NCBI RefSeq assembly: GCF_900104455.1
Contig: NZ_FNHB01000013.1
Location: 1 to 64,000, forward strand
DNA length: 64,000 bases
DNA from: Dendrosporobacter quercicolus
GTDB taxonomy: Bacteria; Bacillota; Negativicutes; DSM-1736; Dendrosporobacteraceae
Direction of reading: 5' to 3'
Part shown: positions 6,160 to 14,665 of the stretch, in pieces
Numbering within the stretch: the stretch's first letter is position 1
Layout of the letters: the number at the start of each line of letters is the position of its first letter
The notes under the pieces: model-generated
What the model saw: only the letters and a program-made list of their open reading frames with translations
The model's database searches: none
Told to the model about the DNA's origin: nothing
Translations under genes and position numbers: made by a program

Positions 6160-8258
6160 AAAACAAGATCCTTGCGAAGCAGCGGCCGCATCCGCGGTTC
6201 CTGTGCTGAACCGGTCATGGCTGTAAGTTTCTGAAGGCGGAGGTACAGTTCATCCTGGCTGTTGACAGACTTGCCTTTTTTGCTAACCCGCCGGTAAGTT
6301 CCGTCACTTTTCATTTGATAAGCTTTTTGATTGTCTTTGAGCATAATTTCCAATATCAGTCTAATCCGCTCAATATGACGGTCATCATCAACAGGAAACA
6401 TCAGCTCCACCCGGTCATTCAGGTTCCGGGGCATCCAGTCGGAGCTGGAAAGCCAGATTTTTTCGTCGCCGCCATTGGAAAAGAAAAAGATTCTGTGATG
6501 TTCCAGGAACCGCCCCACAATGCTCCGGACCGTGATATTATCGCTTATCCCTGCAAGTCCGGGCCTTAACCCGCAAATACCGCGGATAATCAGGTCAATT
6601 TTAACGCCCTGGCTGGAAGCCTCGTATAGCTTGATCATCACTTGTTTATCAATCAGTGAATTCATTTTGGCGATGATGCGCGCCGGCTGTCCTGCCCGCG
6701 CCAGATCAATTTCCCGGTCAATCAATTGATATAGCCGGTCCCGCAGTCCCAGCGGCGCCACGACCAGTTTGTTCCAGACAGGCGCATCGGAGTACCCTGA
6801 CAAAGTATTTAAAAAAGCCGAAGCGTCAATGCCGAATTGATCGCTGCAGGTAAACAACCCCAGATCGGTGTAAATCCGGGCTGTTGCGTCATTGTAATTT
6901 CCCGTTCCCATATGAACATAACGCTTAATCCCCTCATTCTCCCGGCGGACAACGAGGGCTATTTTCGCATGTGTTTTTAAACCCACCAGACCATATACTA
7001 CATGACAGCCGGCCTCTTCCAGGCGCCGGGCCCACTGGATATTCTTTTCTTCATCAAACCGCGCCTTCAGCTCCACAATGACCGTAACCTGTTTTCCGTT
7101 TTCAGCCGCCAGCGCCAGCGCCCGGACAATGGGCGAATCGCCGCTGACCCGGTATAAGGTCTGCTTAATGGCCAATACCGCAGGATCATTGGCCGCCGAC
7201 TGAATAAATTCCACAACCGGCGCAAATGATTCATACGGATGATGCAACAATATATCGCCGTGGCGAATTGCCGCAAAAATATCCTTTTTATCCTGAAGAC
7301 AAACGGGCAGCAACGGTTTAAGCGGCTTGTAGCGCAAATCGCCGCAGCCCGGCAGGTCGGCAAAATTCATCATGCAGGTTAAATCCAGCGGCCCGGCCGT
7401 TTCATAAACATCGTCCCCGGTTATTTTCAGCTGTTCAACGAGGAAGCGCTTAATATCTTTGTCATTGCTGCGGCCAAGCTCCAGGCGTACAGCCTCGCCC
7501 CGTTTGCGCAGCCGCAATGATTTTTCGACTTCAGCCAGCAAATCTTTGGCATCCTCCTCATCAATCGATAAATCAGCATTCCGGGTGATGCGGAATGGCA
7601 CAATAAACCGAATCCGGTGACCCTGGAATAAGCGCTGACAGTATTGGATAATAATATCTTCCAGGAAGACAAAAAAACGTCTCCGGCTGTAAACAGGCGC
7701 TTCGATAATTCTCGGCAGTACGCCGGGCACCGGCACCACAGCAAAGCTTTCCTTGCCGTCATGCCCGCAGAGCACCACGGCAAGATTTAATGAGCGGTTG
7801 GCCAGAAACGGAAAAGGATGGCTGGCATCCAACGCCATAGGAGTAATGACAGGGTATATGGTACTGTTAAAATAGTGTTCAACCCACTCCCGGCCCTTGT
7901 CCGATAAATCAGCCGGCCTGCTCAAACAAATCCCCTGCTCTGCCAACTTTCCCGTCACAGCTTTGAAATAACGGTATTGCAGCTTGACCATGTCCTGCGC
8001 CGCTTGTGCAATCTGGTTAAGCTGTTCACCCGCCGTCAAGCCCGCAATATCCACTTTGGTCATGCCGCTTTCCTGCTGCTGCTTTAATCCTGCCACTCTG
8101 ATCATAAAAAACTCATCCAAATTGGAACTGGTTATCGCAATAAACCTGAGACGCTCCAGCAGCGGCACATCCTTTGCGGCCGCTTCATTCAGAACCCGCT
8201 GGTTAAACTTTAGCCAGCTTAATTCGCGATTGATAAAATACTCTTGTTGATCAAACAT
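6156..8258 (-). CDS. ppk: Polyphosphate kinase 1
   Basis: 700 residues, the usual PPK1 length. It reversibly transfers the terminal phosphate of ATP to polyphosphate. The N-terminal domain begins with FINRELSWLKFNQRVL. The autophosphorylated histidine lies in GLKTHAK (His430), and the HMGTGNYND motif follows. The ATG is preceded by GGAGGTAAGCTG and its A is shared with the stop of the upstream Ppx/HD gene, so the two are translationally coupled. Together with the divergent intact ppx this forms a polyphosphate synthesis and breakdown locus. A Pho-box-like site upstream of the operon suggests phosphate control. Confidence 0.95.
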   Translation of the reverse strand: MFDQQEYFINRELSWLKFNQRVLNEAAAKDVPLLERLRFIAITSSNLDEFFMIRVAGLKQQQESGMTKVDIAGLTAGEQLNQIAQAAQDMVKLQYRYFKAVTGKLAEQGICLSRPADLSDKGREWVEHYFNSTIYPVITPMALDASHPFPFLANRSLNLAVVLCGHDGKESFAVVPVPGVLPRIIEAPVYSRRRFFVFLEDIIIQYCQRLFQGHRIRFIVPFRITRNADLSIDEEDAKDLLAEVEKSLRLRKRGEAVRLELGRSNDKDIKRFLVEQLKITGDDVYETAGPLDLTCMMNFADLPGCGDLRYKPLKPLLPVCLQDKKDIFAAIRHGDILLHHPYESFAPVVEFIQSAANDPAVLAIKQTLYRVSGDSPIVRALALAAENGKQVTVIVELKARFDEEKNIQWARRLEEAGCHVVYGLVGLKTHAKIALVVRRENEGIKRYVHMGTGNYNDATARIYTDLGLFTCSDQFGIDASAFLNTLSGYSDAPVWNKLVVAPLGLRDRLYQLIDREIDLARAGQPARIIAKMNSLIDKQVMIKLYEASSQGVKIDLIIRGICGLRPGLAGISDNITVRSIVGRFLEHHRIFFFSNGGDEKIWLSSSDWMPRNLNDRVELMFPVDDDRHIERIRLILEIMLKDNQKAYQMKSDGTYRRVSKKGKSVNSQDELYLRLQKLTAMTGSAQEPRMRPLLRKDLVF

Positions 8259-9826
8259 CAGCTTACCTCCGCACTCCTGGTCAGAATCGCCCGAATTCCA
8301 AAAACACTTTCAAAAAACTTAACCTTATCAAGAAAAGTCCACTCTTCTAATGAGATATCCGCCTGTGTGTTTACCTTAATCGTGATCTGATTTCCTTTTA
8401 GTTCAATAGCAAGACTGGTGCTTTTTTGCCGGTGCGCACGGTCAATTGCATCCGCCAAACGAATAATCGCCGCCAATTTGCCCACAGTAACCTGCTGCTG
8501 ATCGGTAAGTCCGGCAAGACTTAGGTTGTCGCTCACCGGCGTTATTTTAGAATGGTATCGTGCGACATTGGCAATAATATTTTTTTCCATCTCTGAAAAA
8601 CCCATAATATCAGAAGAATCGATTAGTTGATAAGAGTAAGAATAATGCTGACGCAAACTGACAAACTTGCCGATATCATGCAAAATACCCGCCGTGTGCA
8701 GCATCAGCCGCTCTCGCCGGCCAAGGCCGTGAATTTTCGCCATATGGTCAAACAGCAGCAAAGCAGCGCCGGCAACTGCGTCCGCATGGCGGCAATCGTA
8801 CTTGTACTTAGCGCCCAGGGAACAGGCCAGACTAATAATCTGACGGTCGATTACCTCCGACCATTTGTCCCGGGTTTTTTCCATAATATGCAATAAGCAG
8901 ATACCGTCAATGAACTGGTCATCCGGAATGACGATCTTGTCAATGTCAGTTAAACCAAGAATCTGCTTATAGAGCACAATCGTCGGCAAAACCATTTCAG
9001 CTTTGGCTTCGCTTAGCTCAAAAGTCTTGATGATCTGAGGTAAATTTAATTTTTTAACTTTATCGTATAACTTGTAAAAGTCAGTCAGCTCAACCAGGGC
9101 CAGTCCATCCTTCAGACCATAGCCCAGTATCTTCAACAGCAGCTTGGTCTCTGGCCCGGATAAAACCAGATACTTGATCGCATATTGCTCCAGCGCCTGC
9201 TGAACAGGCTTAATTGCACTATAAATATACTCTGACAGGGCTTGCTGAAAATACATGGACTCCCGCTGCCATTTATCAAAACTTTCTTTAATGCGCAATA
9301 TACCAATATGAATGTTTTGCTGGTACTTTAGGGCGCCGTTTTTATATAAGGTAATACCCAGGCCCCCTGAAGATATATCAACAAACAGCAGCCCGTCAGG
9401 CGTATTGGTCAAACCGTGATCCTGGATATTTTTAAACACAGCGGCATATTTATAGAAAATTTCCTGCGGCATGTCCACAATCTCCACCCGCAAGCCTGTC
9501 TTTACCTTAATTTGATCCAGGATATAATACCGGTTAACCGCCTCACGCACCGCAGTGGTGGCAACCAGGCGATAATCGCGTACACCGTATTCAGCCAGCA
9601 ACCGCTTGTAGCCTTGCAATAACTCGCACAATTCGTTGATCGCCAAAAAACTGATACGCCCGCTTTTAAAGGTTTCTTCACCAAGCGACACCTGGCGGGC
9701 AGCCTGGTCAACCACCTTGATATCATCAATATTCCGGTATTGAACAATTTGAATGCCAACTTGCTCCGAACCTAAATGTATTGCTGCAAAAAGATTGCAA
9801 GTTGCCTCTTTCAACATATAATTCAC
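8258..9826 (-). CDS. Ppx/GppA-like protein with HD domain, degenerate phosphatase site
   Basis: 522 residues with the two-lobe Ppx/GppA fold (about 10-310) and a C-terminal HD domain (about 330-500; HTAGILHDIGK around 377-387). Active Ppx proteins carry a DxGSNS loop and a DxGGGST loop. Here they read IHLGSEQ (15-22, Asp replaced by His) and DISSGG (150-155), so exopolyphosphatase chemistry is doubtful. The HD pair is intact. The gene is first in an operon with ppk, sharing its last base with the ppk start. It may sense polyphosphate or (p)ppGpp and regulate Ppk, but that is inference. The intact paralogue lies on the other side of the divergent promoter region. Confidence 0.75.
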   Translation of the reverse strand: MNYMLKEATCNLFAAIHLGSEQVGIQIVQYRNIDDIKVVDQAARQVSLGEETFKSGRISFLAINELCELLQGYKRLLAEYGVRDYRLVATTAVREAVNRYYILDQIKVKTGLRVEIVDMPQEIFYKYAAVFKNIQDHGLTNTPDGLLFVDISSGGLGITLYKNGALKYQQNIHIGILRIKESFDKWQRESMYFQQALSEYIYSAIKPVQQALEQYAIKYLVLSGPETKLLLKILGYGLKDGLALVELTDFYKLYDKVKKLNLPQIIKTFELSEAKAEMVLPTIVLYKQILGLTDIDKIVIPDDQFIDGICLLHIMEKTRDKWSEVIDRQIISLACSLGAKYKYDCRHADAVAGAALLLFDHMAKIHGLGRRERLMLHTAGILHDIGKFVSLRQHYSYSYQLIDSSDIMGFSEMEKNIIANVARYHSKITPVSDNLSLAGLTDQQQVTVGKLAAIIRLADAIDRAHRQKSTSLAIELKGNQITIKVNTQADISLEEWTFLDKVKFFESVFGIRAILTRSAEVS

Positions 9827-9894
9827 CTCTTCGCATATTTTCGCTAAAAAAGTGCAAAGTCCCGCCCCGAAATACCTTGCTCAGCCCTGATTCC

Positions 9895-9921
9895 TGTTAA
9901 GTCTTTGTTAATTTTTCATAA
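9895..9921 (-). promoter_or_regulatory. Pho-box-like repeats upstream of the ppk operon
   Basis: On the minus strand TTATGA, TTAACA and TTAACA lie in tandem with four- and five-base gaps, about an 11-base period. Firmicute PhoP boxes are TT(A/C/T)A(C/T)A-like repeats with about five-base spacers. The site is about 70 bases before the Ppx/HD start and about 125 before the divergent ppx start. Confidence 0.5.
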
Positions 9922-10045
9922 CAATTTGGCCGAAATCCAGGCCACACTGAACGGAGGCAGCCAGCAAGAGTAATTTTTCAGGCTGCTGAGAAAAGGATAT
10001 TACAATAAATGGCGAATACTGTCCGTTAGAAAGGAGTTGTAGGCG

Positions 10046-11566
10046 TTGAGGCCAGAACGAATAGCAATTATTGATCTAGGTTCCAATTCAGCCCGGTTAA
10101 TCGTCATGCACATAGACGATAATGGCGCTTATAACCTGGCTTATCACCAGAAAGAAGCCGTACGGTTAAGTGAAGGCATGGCCGGCGACGGCCTGCTCCA
10201 GCCAGCGGCAATGCGGCGGGCAATTCACACATTAGCCATATTCGCCCGGATGATCGAGCTGCTGCAGGTGGATATAACCCTGGCAGTCGCAACCGCCGCC
10301 GTACGCAATGCCCGGAATGGCCCGGCTTTCATTCAGCAGGTGGAGCAGGAGACCGGAATTAATGTACAGATTATTTGCGGAGATGCCGAGGCAACCTTGG
10401 GTTATCTGGGAGTAACAAATACCATCGACATTCAGGACGCGGTTCTATTTGACTTAGGCGGCGGCAGCACCGAGCTTACGCTGATCAAAAACCGTAAAGC
10501 CGAGCAAACCGTCAGCCTGCCTTTTGGTTCGGTTAACCTGACCGAAAAGTTCAATTTGCAAAACAACGCCGCCGATTCGCAGCTGGAGAGCGCAATTGCT
10601 TTTATGCTGCGCCACTTTGAGCAGCTCCCCTGGCTCAAAGACAACTCCATTCCGCTGATCGGCACCGGAGGAACAGCCAGAAACATCGCCAAAATAGATC
10701 AGAAACGGAAAAACTACCCAATTGCCAAAGTCCATAATTATCGCCTGGGCTGGCTGTCCTTTGCAGCCCTCTGGCAAGAAATTTCCCGAAAAACGCTGTC
10801 GCAGCGCCGGAAAACGCCCGGGCTTAGCAACGGGCGGGCTGATATTATTCTAGGCGGCTTAAGCATTGTTAAAGGCCTGTTTGATATTACCCGGAGCAGC
10901 CAATTGATCATCAGCGGCTGCGGAGTGCGTGAAGGCGTATTCTTTCAGCATTATTTGGGCAGCAGCGGGGGGATATTACCGGATATCCTGGAGCACAGCG
11001 CCAACAATATGCTGTTGTTTTATAAAGGCCATACCGGCCATGCCAGCCATGTAGCCGATCTGGCCGCAGCCATGTTTAACGGCTGGTCCGATTTGCTTGC
11101 TCTGAGCGCCCGCCAGCAAAAGCTGCTGAGAGTTGCGGCTTTGTTGCACGATATCGGCATAACGATAAATTACTACGATCACCCCCGCCATAGCGCCTAT
11201 TTGGTTGAAAACGCCAGACTATTCGGACTGACGCATCGCGAACAACTGCTTACCGCCGTGATTGCCGGCTGGCATGAACGGCCTAGCGCCAAATTCGTCA
11301 ACCACAGGGTCTATCATGAGTTTTTAGATGAGAACGACTGGCAAACCGCCCGCAAACTGGCCTTGCTGCTGGCGATCGCCGAAACCCTCGATGCCAGCCA
11401 GATTGGGCTGGTCAAAAAGATTGAGGCTGTTTTTTCCGGCGGACAGGCCCATTTGCTGTTATTTGCCGACGAACCCATACCAATGGCGCAGCAAACCTGG
11501 ACTAAGCTGGAACGCTGGTTTAAAAAAGACACTGGCGCAAACCTGACTATGAGTTATAGCCGCTGA
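10046..11566 (+). CDS. ppx: Exopolyphosphatase, Ppx/GppA family with HD domain
   Basis: 506 residues. It removes phosphate from polyphosphate ends or from pppGpp. Both phosphate-binding loops are intact: IIDLGSNSARL (8-18) and LFDLGGGSTELTL (134-146). A C-terminal HD domain follows, with LLHDIGI and a second histidine region near GWHERPSAK. The start is TTG at 10046, nine bases after AAGGAG, and the protein motif begins at once, so no other start fits. It is divergent from the ppk operon and closed by a strong terminator. Confidence 0.9.
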   Translation: MRPERIAIIDLGSNSARLIVMHIDDNGAYNLAYHQKEAVRLSEGMAGDGLLQPAAMRRAIHTLAIFARMIELLQVDITLAVATAAVRNARNGPAFIQQVEQETGINVQIICGDAEATLGYLGVTNTIDIQDAVLFDLGGGSTELTLIKNRKAEQTVSLPFGSVNLTEKFNLQNNAADSQLESAIAFMLRHFEQLPWLKDNSIPLIGTGGTARNIAKIDQKRKNYPIAKVHNYRLGWLSFAALWQEISRKTLSQRRKTPGLSNGRADIILGGLSIVKGLFDITRSSQLIISGCGVREGVFFQHYLGSSGGILPDILEHSANNMLLFYKGHTGHASHVADLAAAMFNGWSDLLALSARQQKLLRVAALLHDIGITINYYDHPRHSAYLVENARLFGLTHREQLLTAVIAGWHERPSAKFVNHRVYHEFLDENDWQTARKLALLLAIAETLDASQIGLVKKIEAVFSGGQAHLLLFADEPIPMAQQTWTKLERWFKKDTGANLTMSYSR

Positions 11567-11578
11567 GTATTTCAGCCA

Positions 11579-11627
11579 AACAAACAGCAGAGGCTGCACC
11601 CCATTGGCGCAGCCTCTGCTGTTTGTT
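11579..11627. terminator. Terminator after ppx
   Basis: AACAAACAGCAGAGGCTGC pairs perfectly with its complement around an eleven-base loop. It lies between convergent genes (ppx stop at 11566 and the minus-strand gene ending at 11630), so it probably works in both directions. Confidence 0.85.
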
Positions 11628-11629
11628 CG

Positions 11630-11887
11630 TTATGGGGCGACTGTACGCCGCACTTTTTCATAACCGGCCGGTTCCCCGAATACGCCGGCGCAGTTGGGCT
11701 GCAGCCTTCGCATTGGGAAATACCCCAGCTCTTTTGCCGCCGCCTCATAATCATATTCAACCTCGATAATCCCGTCATTAAAGCCACACTTGCCACAATA
11801 GTCATTCATCTCGCCGGGCTGATACCGGCTGCCTGCTTGATTTACAGATTGACACAGGTCAATGATGACAATAACCCCGCCGATCAT
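11630..11887 (-). CDS. Small cysteine-containing hypothetical protein
   Basis: Up to 85 residues with a CGKCGF pair in the middle followed by an acidic, protein-like segment (GIIEVEYDYEAAAKELGY). The CxxC may bind zinc but only three further or isolated cysteines are seen. I recognise no family. No convincing ribosome site precedes the ATG at 11887, and a shorter start is possible. The stop lies against the shared terminator, which supports a real transcript end. Confidence 0.45.
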   Translation of the reverse strand: MIGGVIVIIDLCQSVNQAGSRYQPGEMNDYCGKCGFNDGIIEVEYDYEAAAKELGYFPMRRLQPNCAGVFGEPAGYEKVRRTVAP

Positions 11888-12038
11888 CTATACTAATAGT
11901 AGCGATAATTAGCAATACTAGTGTCTTGGCAAAGTTGTGAATTAGGATTAGACAGTGTGGATTTTTTCGCCCTGCGGGGACGGAAGCAACAAACAGTTTT
12001 AATGTGAGTTCTACTTATACTAGACCGGAGGATAAAAA

Positions 12039-13109
12039 ATGGTAAAGACCCTAATCAACACATTGGCCGGCTTTAACCTTGTAGGCAAACTGATTACCGT
12101 TGTTTTGCCGGTTGTCGATCAGGAACTGTCCTATTGGCGCGATTTTGCCGACAATAACGCCGGCCCTGAACTAAAAAAACAGGCTTTAGCCAGCATCAGG
12201 GACAAAAAATTTCACTGCCAGGGCGGCAGCGTATACAGCTTATATGACGGGGTAAACACCAAAGACTTTGTCAGACTGATCGTCGCTCTGCAAACAATCA
12301 GCGATTATTTGGATAATCTTTGCGACCGGGCCGGAATTGCCGACGAGGCGTCATTCAGACAATTGCATCTGGCAGTCACTGATGCGCTTGACCCGGCGTC
12401 GCCTGGTCATGATTACTATCGTTATTATCCGTACAGTCAGGATGGCGGCTATTTAACCGCTCTGGTTCAAACCTGCCGGCAGGAGCTGACTAAGCTGCCG
12501 GCCTATGAAGCAGCCAAGCCCGCGGCATTAAAACTGGCCGGACTATACAGTGAACTTCAAACCTATAAACACCTTGATCCGGCGATCAGGGAAATCAAAA
12601 TGCGGGAATGGATCGATAAGCATATCAACAAGTATCCTGAACTTACAATATGGGAGTTTGCGGCAGCCACCGGCTCAACCCTGGGCATGTTTATGCTGCC
12701 CGCCGCCGCCGCCAATCCCGCCCTGACCGCCCGTGACGCCGAGGATATCGCCGCTGCTTATTTCCCCTGGATCAGCGGTCTGCATATCCTGCTGGATTAT
12801 TTCATTGATGCAGTTGAAGATCAGACCAACGGCGACCTTAATTTCGTTGCTTACTACCAGGATGAACGGCAGATTCTCGACAGACTGAGTTTTTTTAGCC
12901 GGCAAGCCCGGCAACAGGCGCAGTCCACCCCTAACCCCGCTTTTGCCACTACCGCTGTCTGCGGCTTACTGGCGTTATACCTGTCTGATCCTAAACTGTC
13001 CACCAGCAGGGACAAAGCCATCCGGCAGGCATTGCTCCGTAATTCCGGAGCCTACACCAACCTGCTTTATCGCATCTGCCGGCTGCTAAGATTGAAACAG
13101 GCCTTATAG
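12039..13109 (+). CDS. ytpB: YtpB-family (DUF2600) large terpene synthase
   Basis: 356 residues, the usual length of the DUF2600 family. The B. subtilis member, tetraprenyl-beta-curcumene synthase, cyclises the C35 substrate heptaprenyl diphosphate on the way to sesquarterpenes. Helix-rich sequence with two acidic patches is visible: ISDYLDNLCDR near residue 90 and LLDYFIDAVEDQTN near 250, which fit the family's metal and diphosphate sites. The ATG follows GGAGG with a seven-base spacer. It appears monocistronic. The actual prenyl substrate in this organism is not deducible. Confidence 0.85.
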   Translation: MVKTLINTLAGFNLVGKLITVVLPVVDQELSYWRDFADNNAGPELKKQALASIRDKKFHCQGGSVYSLYDGVNTKDFVRLIVALQTISDYLDNLCDRAGIADEASFRQLHLAVTDALDPASPGHDYYRYYPYSQDGGYLTALVQTCRQELTKLPAYEAAKPAALKLAGLYSELQTYKHLDPAIREIKMREWIDKHINKYPELTIWEFAAATGSTLGMFMLPAAAANPALTARDAEDIAAAYFPWISGLHILLDYFIDAVEDQTNGDLNFVAYYQDERQILDRLSFFSRQARQQAQSTPNPAFATTAVCGLLALYLSDPKLSTSRDKAIRQALLRNSGAYTNLLYRICRLLRLKQAL

Positions 13110-13186
13110 CTGAATTGCCCCTAAGGAACAACGGGAGCCGCCTCCAAGCCTTTCGGCGGGAGAGACGGCTCTTCGCTAGCTGCCGG

Positions 13187-13384
13187 TCATTGCCTTCCGG
13201 TGACCGGACCGGTTTCCACCAGCCGGTCTATCGACACATGAACGGTATTGCCTTTCTCCAGATAAGTAACATACGCGGTATTGCGCCCTTTGTCAATATT
13301 GTCAATCCACACAGCGTTATTGCGATACTGGACGCCAATGACATCGGCCGACTTCATGATTTCTTCGGCTCTATTTGCATGCAT
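13187..13384 (-). CDS. sspH: Small acid-soluble spore protein, SspH type
   Basis: 65 residues matching the SspH family pattern: HANRAEEIMKS at the start, VIGVQYRNNAVWI, and VHVSIDRLVE near the end. These minor SASPs are made in the forespore. The ATG at 13384 is chosen because AGGGGG lies seven bases before it; a TTG two codons upstream overlaps that site. It supports a spore-forming host. It sits alone between convergent and same-strand genes. Confidence 0.8.
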   Translation of the reverse strand: MHANRAEEIMKSADVIGVQYRNNAVWIDNIDKGRNTAYVTYLEKGNTVHVSIDRLVETGPVTGRQ

Positions 13385-13478
13385 CGCCAAACCCCCTTTT
13401 TTTAGGGATAGTATTTGCCGCCTGTTTTATTATCATACAGACGCTGCAGCGATGCCGGACAAATGCCGCAGGAGAAAA

Positions 13479-14075
13479 CTACTGCAGTGATTTATGGGCG
13501 GCCGGCACGGTAATTTGCTTAAAATAGCGGCCATTGATTTCAATGGTGTCACAAAGGCCGTCATCAACAATTCGCACCCGGCCGCTGCCAATAAATTTAT
13601 CCACAGCCTCAGGACATTCCACTTCCTGCCATCTAAAACTCCGCTCATCAGGCGTACCGGCGTTCTCAGTGTAGATCTCAGCTTCAGGTCCGGGTTTCTC
13701 CTGGCCGCTGCACCGGGCCAGATGCCGCTCTAAATTTTCAATAAAAACCCGGCAGATATCTTCAGGAATATTGAGCGCGCCCTGTTCTTCCCCCGCTTCA
13801 TCCGCCAAAGCCAAAAACAGGGCATTGCCAAAAATAATTTCCTGTTCGTCAGGGTGGGGAAACCGCCTGTTGGCGGTCAAACCCAGCGGTACCGCCAGGT
13901 CATTTACAAAAATATGCAGTGAAACGCCGTTGCCGACATTAAACAAGCGGGTACTGGCGAAATTTCCGGCCAGAATATCGGCTATTTCTTCAATTTGCTG
14001 CTCAATATCAGCGGATAATTGGCAGATAACCAGGTCTTTACCCGGTTCCATCAGTATTGCATTAATCGTTGACAA
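13479..14075 (-). CDS. Hypothetical protein, possibly DUF3846-like
   Basis: 198 residues, acidic and soluble. The N-terminal 100 residues (INAILMEPGKDLVICQL, then a segment ending in NRRFPHPDEQEIIFGNALFLA) resemble DUF3846-type proteins that are common in phages and mobile elements. The C-terminal part carries NGRYFKQITVP and is not recognised. It starts with TTG at 14075 behind GGGGAG. No neighbouring gene suggests a role. The family suggestion rests on pattern memory and could be wrong. The gap to 14368 holds a GCAATCC/GGATTGC dyad at about 14303-14326 and no gene. Confidence 0.5.
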   Translation of the reverse strand: MSTINAILMEPGKDLVICQLSADIEQQIEEIADILAGNFASTRLFNVGNGVSLHIFVNDLAVPLGLTANRRFPHPDEQEIIFGNALFLALADEAGEEQGALNIPEDICRVFIENLERHLARCSGQEKPGPEAEIYTENAGTPDERSFRWQEVECPEAVDKFIGSGRVRIVDDGLCDTIEINGRYFKQITVPAAHKSLQ

Positions 14076-14367
14076 TATCGTTCTCTCCCCTGTGTCACTT
14101 TTGTTTGCCGGACTTAAAGCAAGGTTCCTGACCGATTAACTTCGCCGTTAACAACAAAAAACCTTTCCCGGTTGGCCGATCAGGCTGTACCTTACTAGCA
14201 GAATCACCGCAAGTTTATTTTCCCAAATTTTTAGTAAATAAGTATTTCACATTTTCGCAAACCATCATAGTATAAGATAAGACGCGTTATCGTCTATTAA
14301 GCTGCAATCCTGGATGACCCGGATTGCGGCAACTGGGCATTATTAGTTTTAGAGGAGTGATCTTACC

Positions 14368-14574
14368 TTGGAAAACATAATTGGCAGACAAACAATGATC
14401 TTTAGAATTTCCGAGCTTTGTCACATTATAAACTCCTGCCGAAGCACCGGCGGTAACCCTAATCAGTACTATGACGAGCTGGAACTGCTGTTGGAGCGCT
14501 ACCAGCAATCCAAAAACAAACAAGCCGCTGCCGCCGATACGGAAGCACACTATCTGCTTGCCAGCTTCCGCTAA
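14368..14574 (+). CDS. Small hypothetical protein
   Basis: 68 residues starting at TTG 14368 behind GAGGAG, or at an internal ATG nine codons later. It is polar and helical (NQYYDELELLLERYQQSKNK). It loosely recalls small Spo0E-like or regulatory helical-hairpin proteins but lacks the SxxLD motif. A terminator follows within 50 bases, which supports expression. I do not recognise it. Confidence 0.5.
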   Translation: MENIIGRQTMIFRISELCHIINSCRSTGGNPNQYYDELELLLERYQQSKNKQAAAADTEAHYLLASFR

Positions 14575-14614
14575 AGAAGGTCTTATACTTACCAGTGCCT
14601 TGACCAACCAAAGG

Positions 14615-14650
14615 AAAGCCAGCTGTTCAGTCAGAACTCGCTGGCTTTTT
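14615..14650. terminator. Terminator between convergent genes
   Basis: AAAGCCAGC pairs with GCTGGCTTT and is followed by a T-run on the plus strand. It closes the 14368 gene and lies 16 bases before the end of the convergent peptidase gene. Confidence 0.7.
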
Positions 14651-14665
14651 CCGTTTACTGTAATT

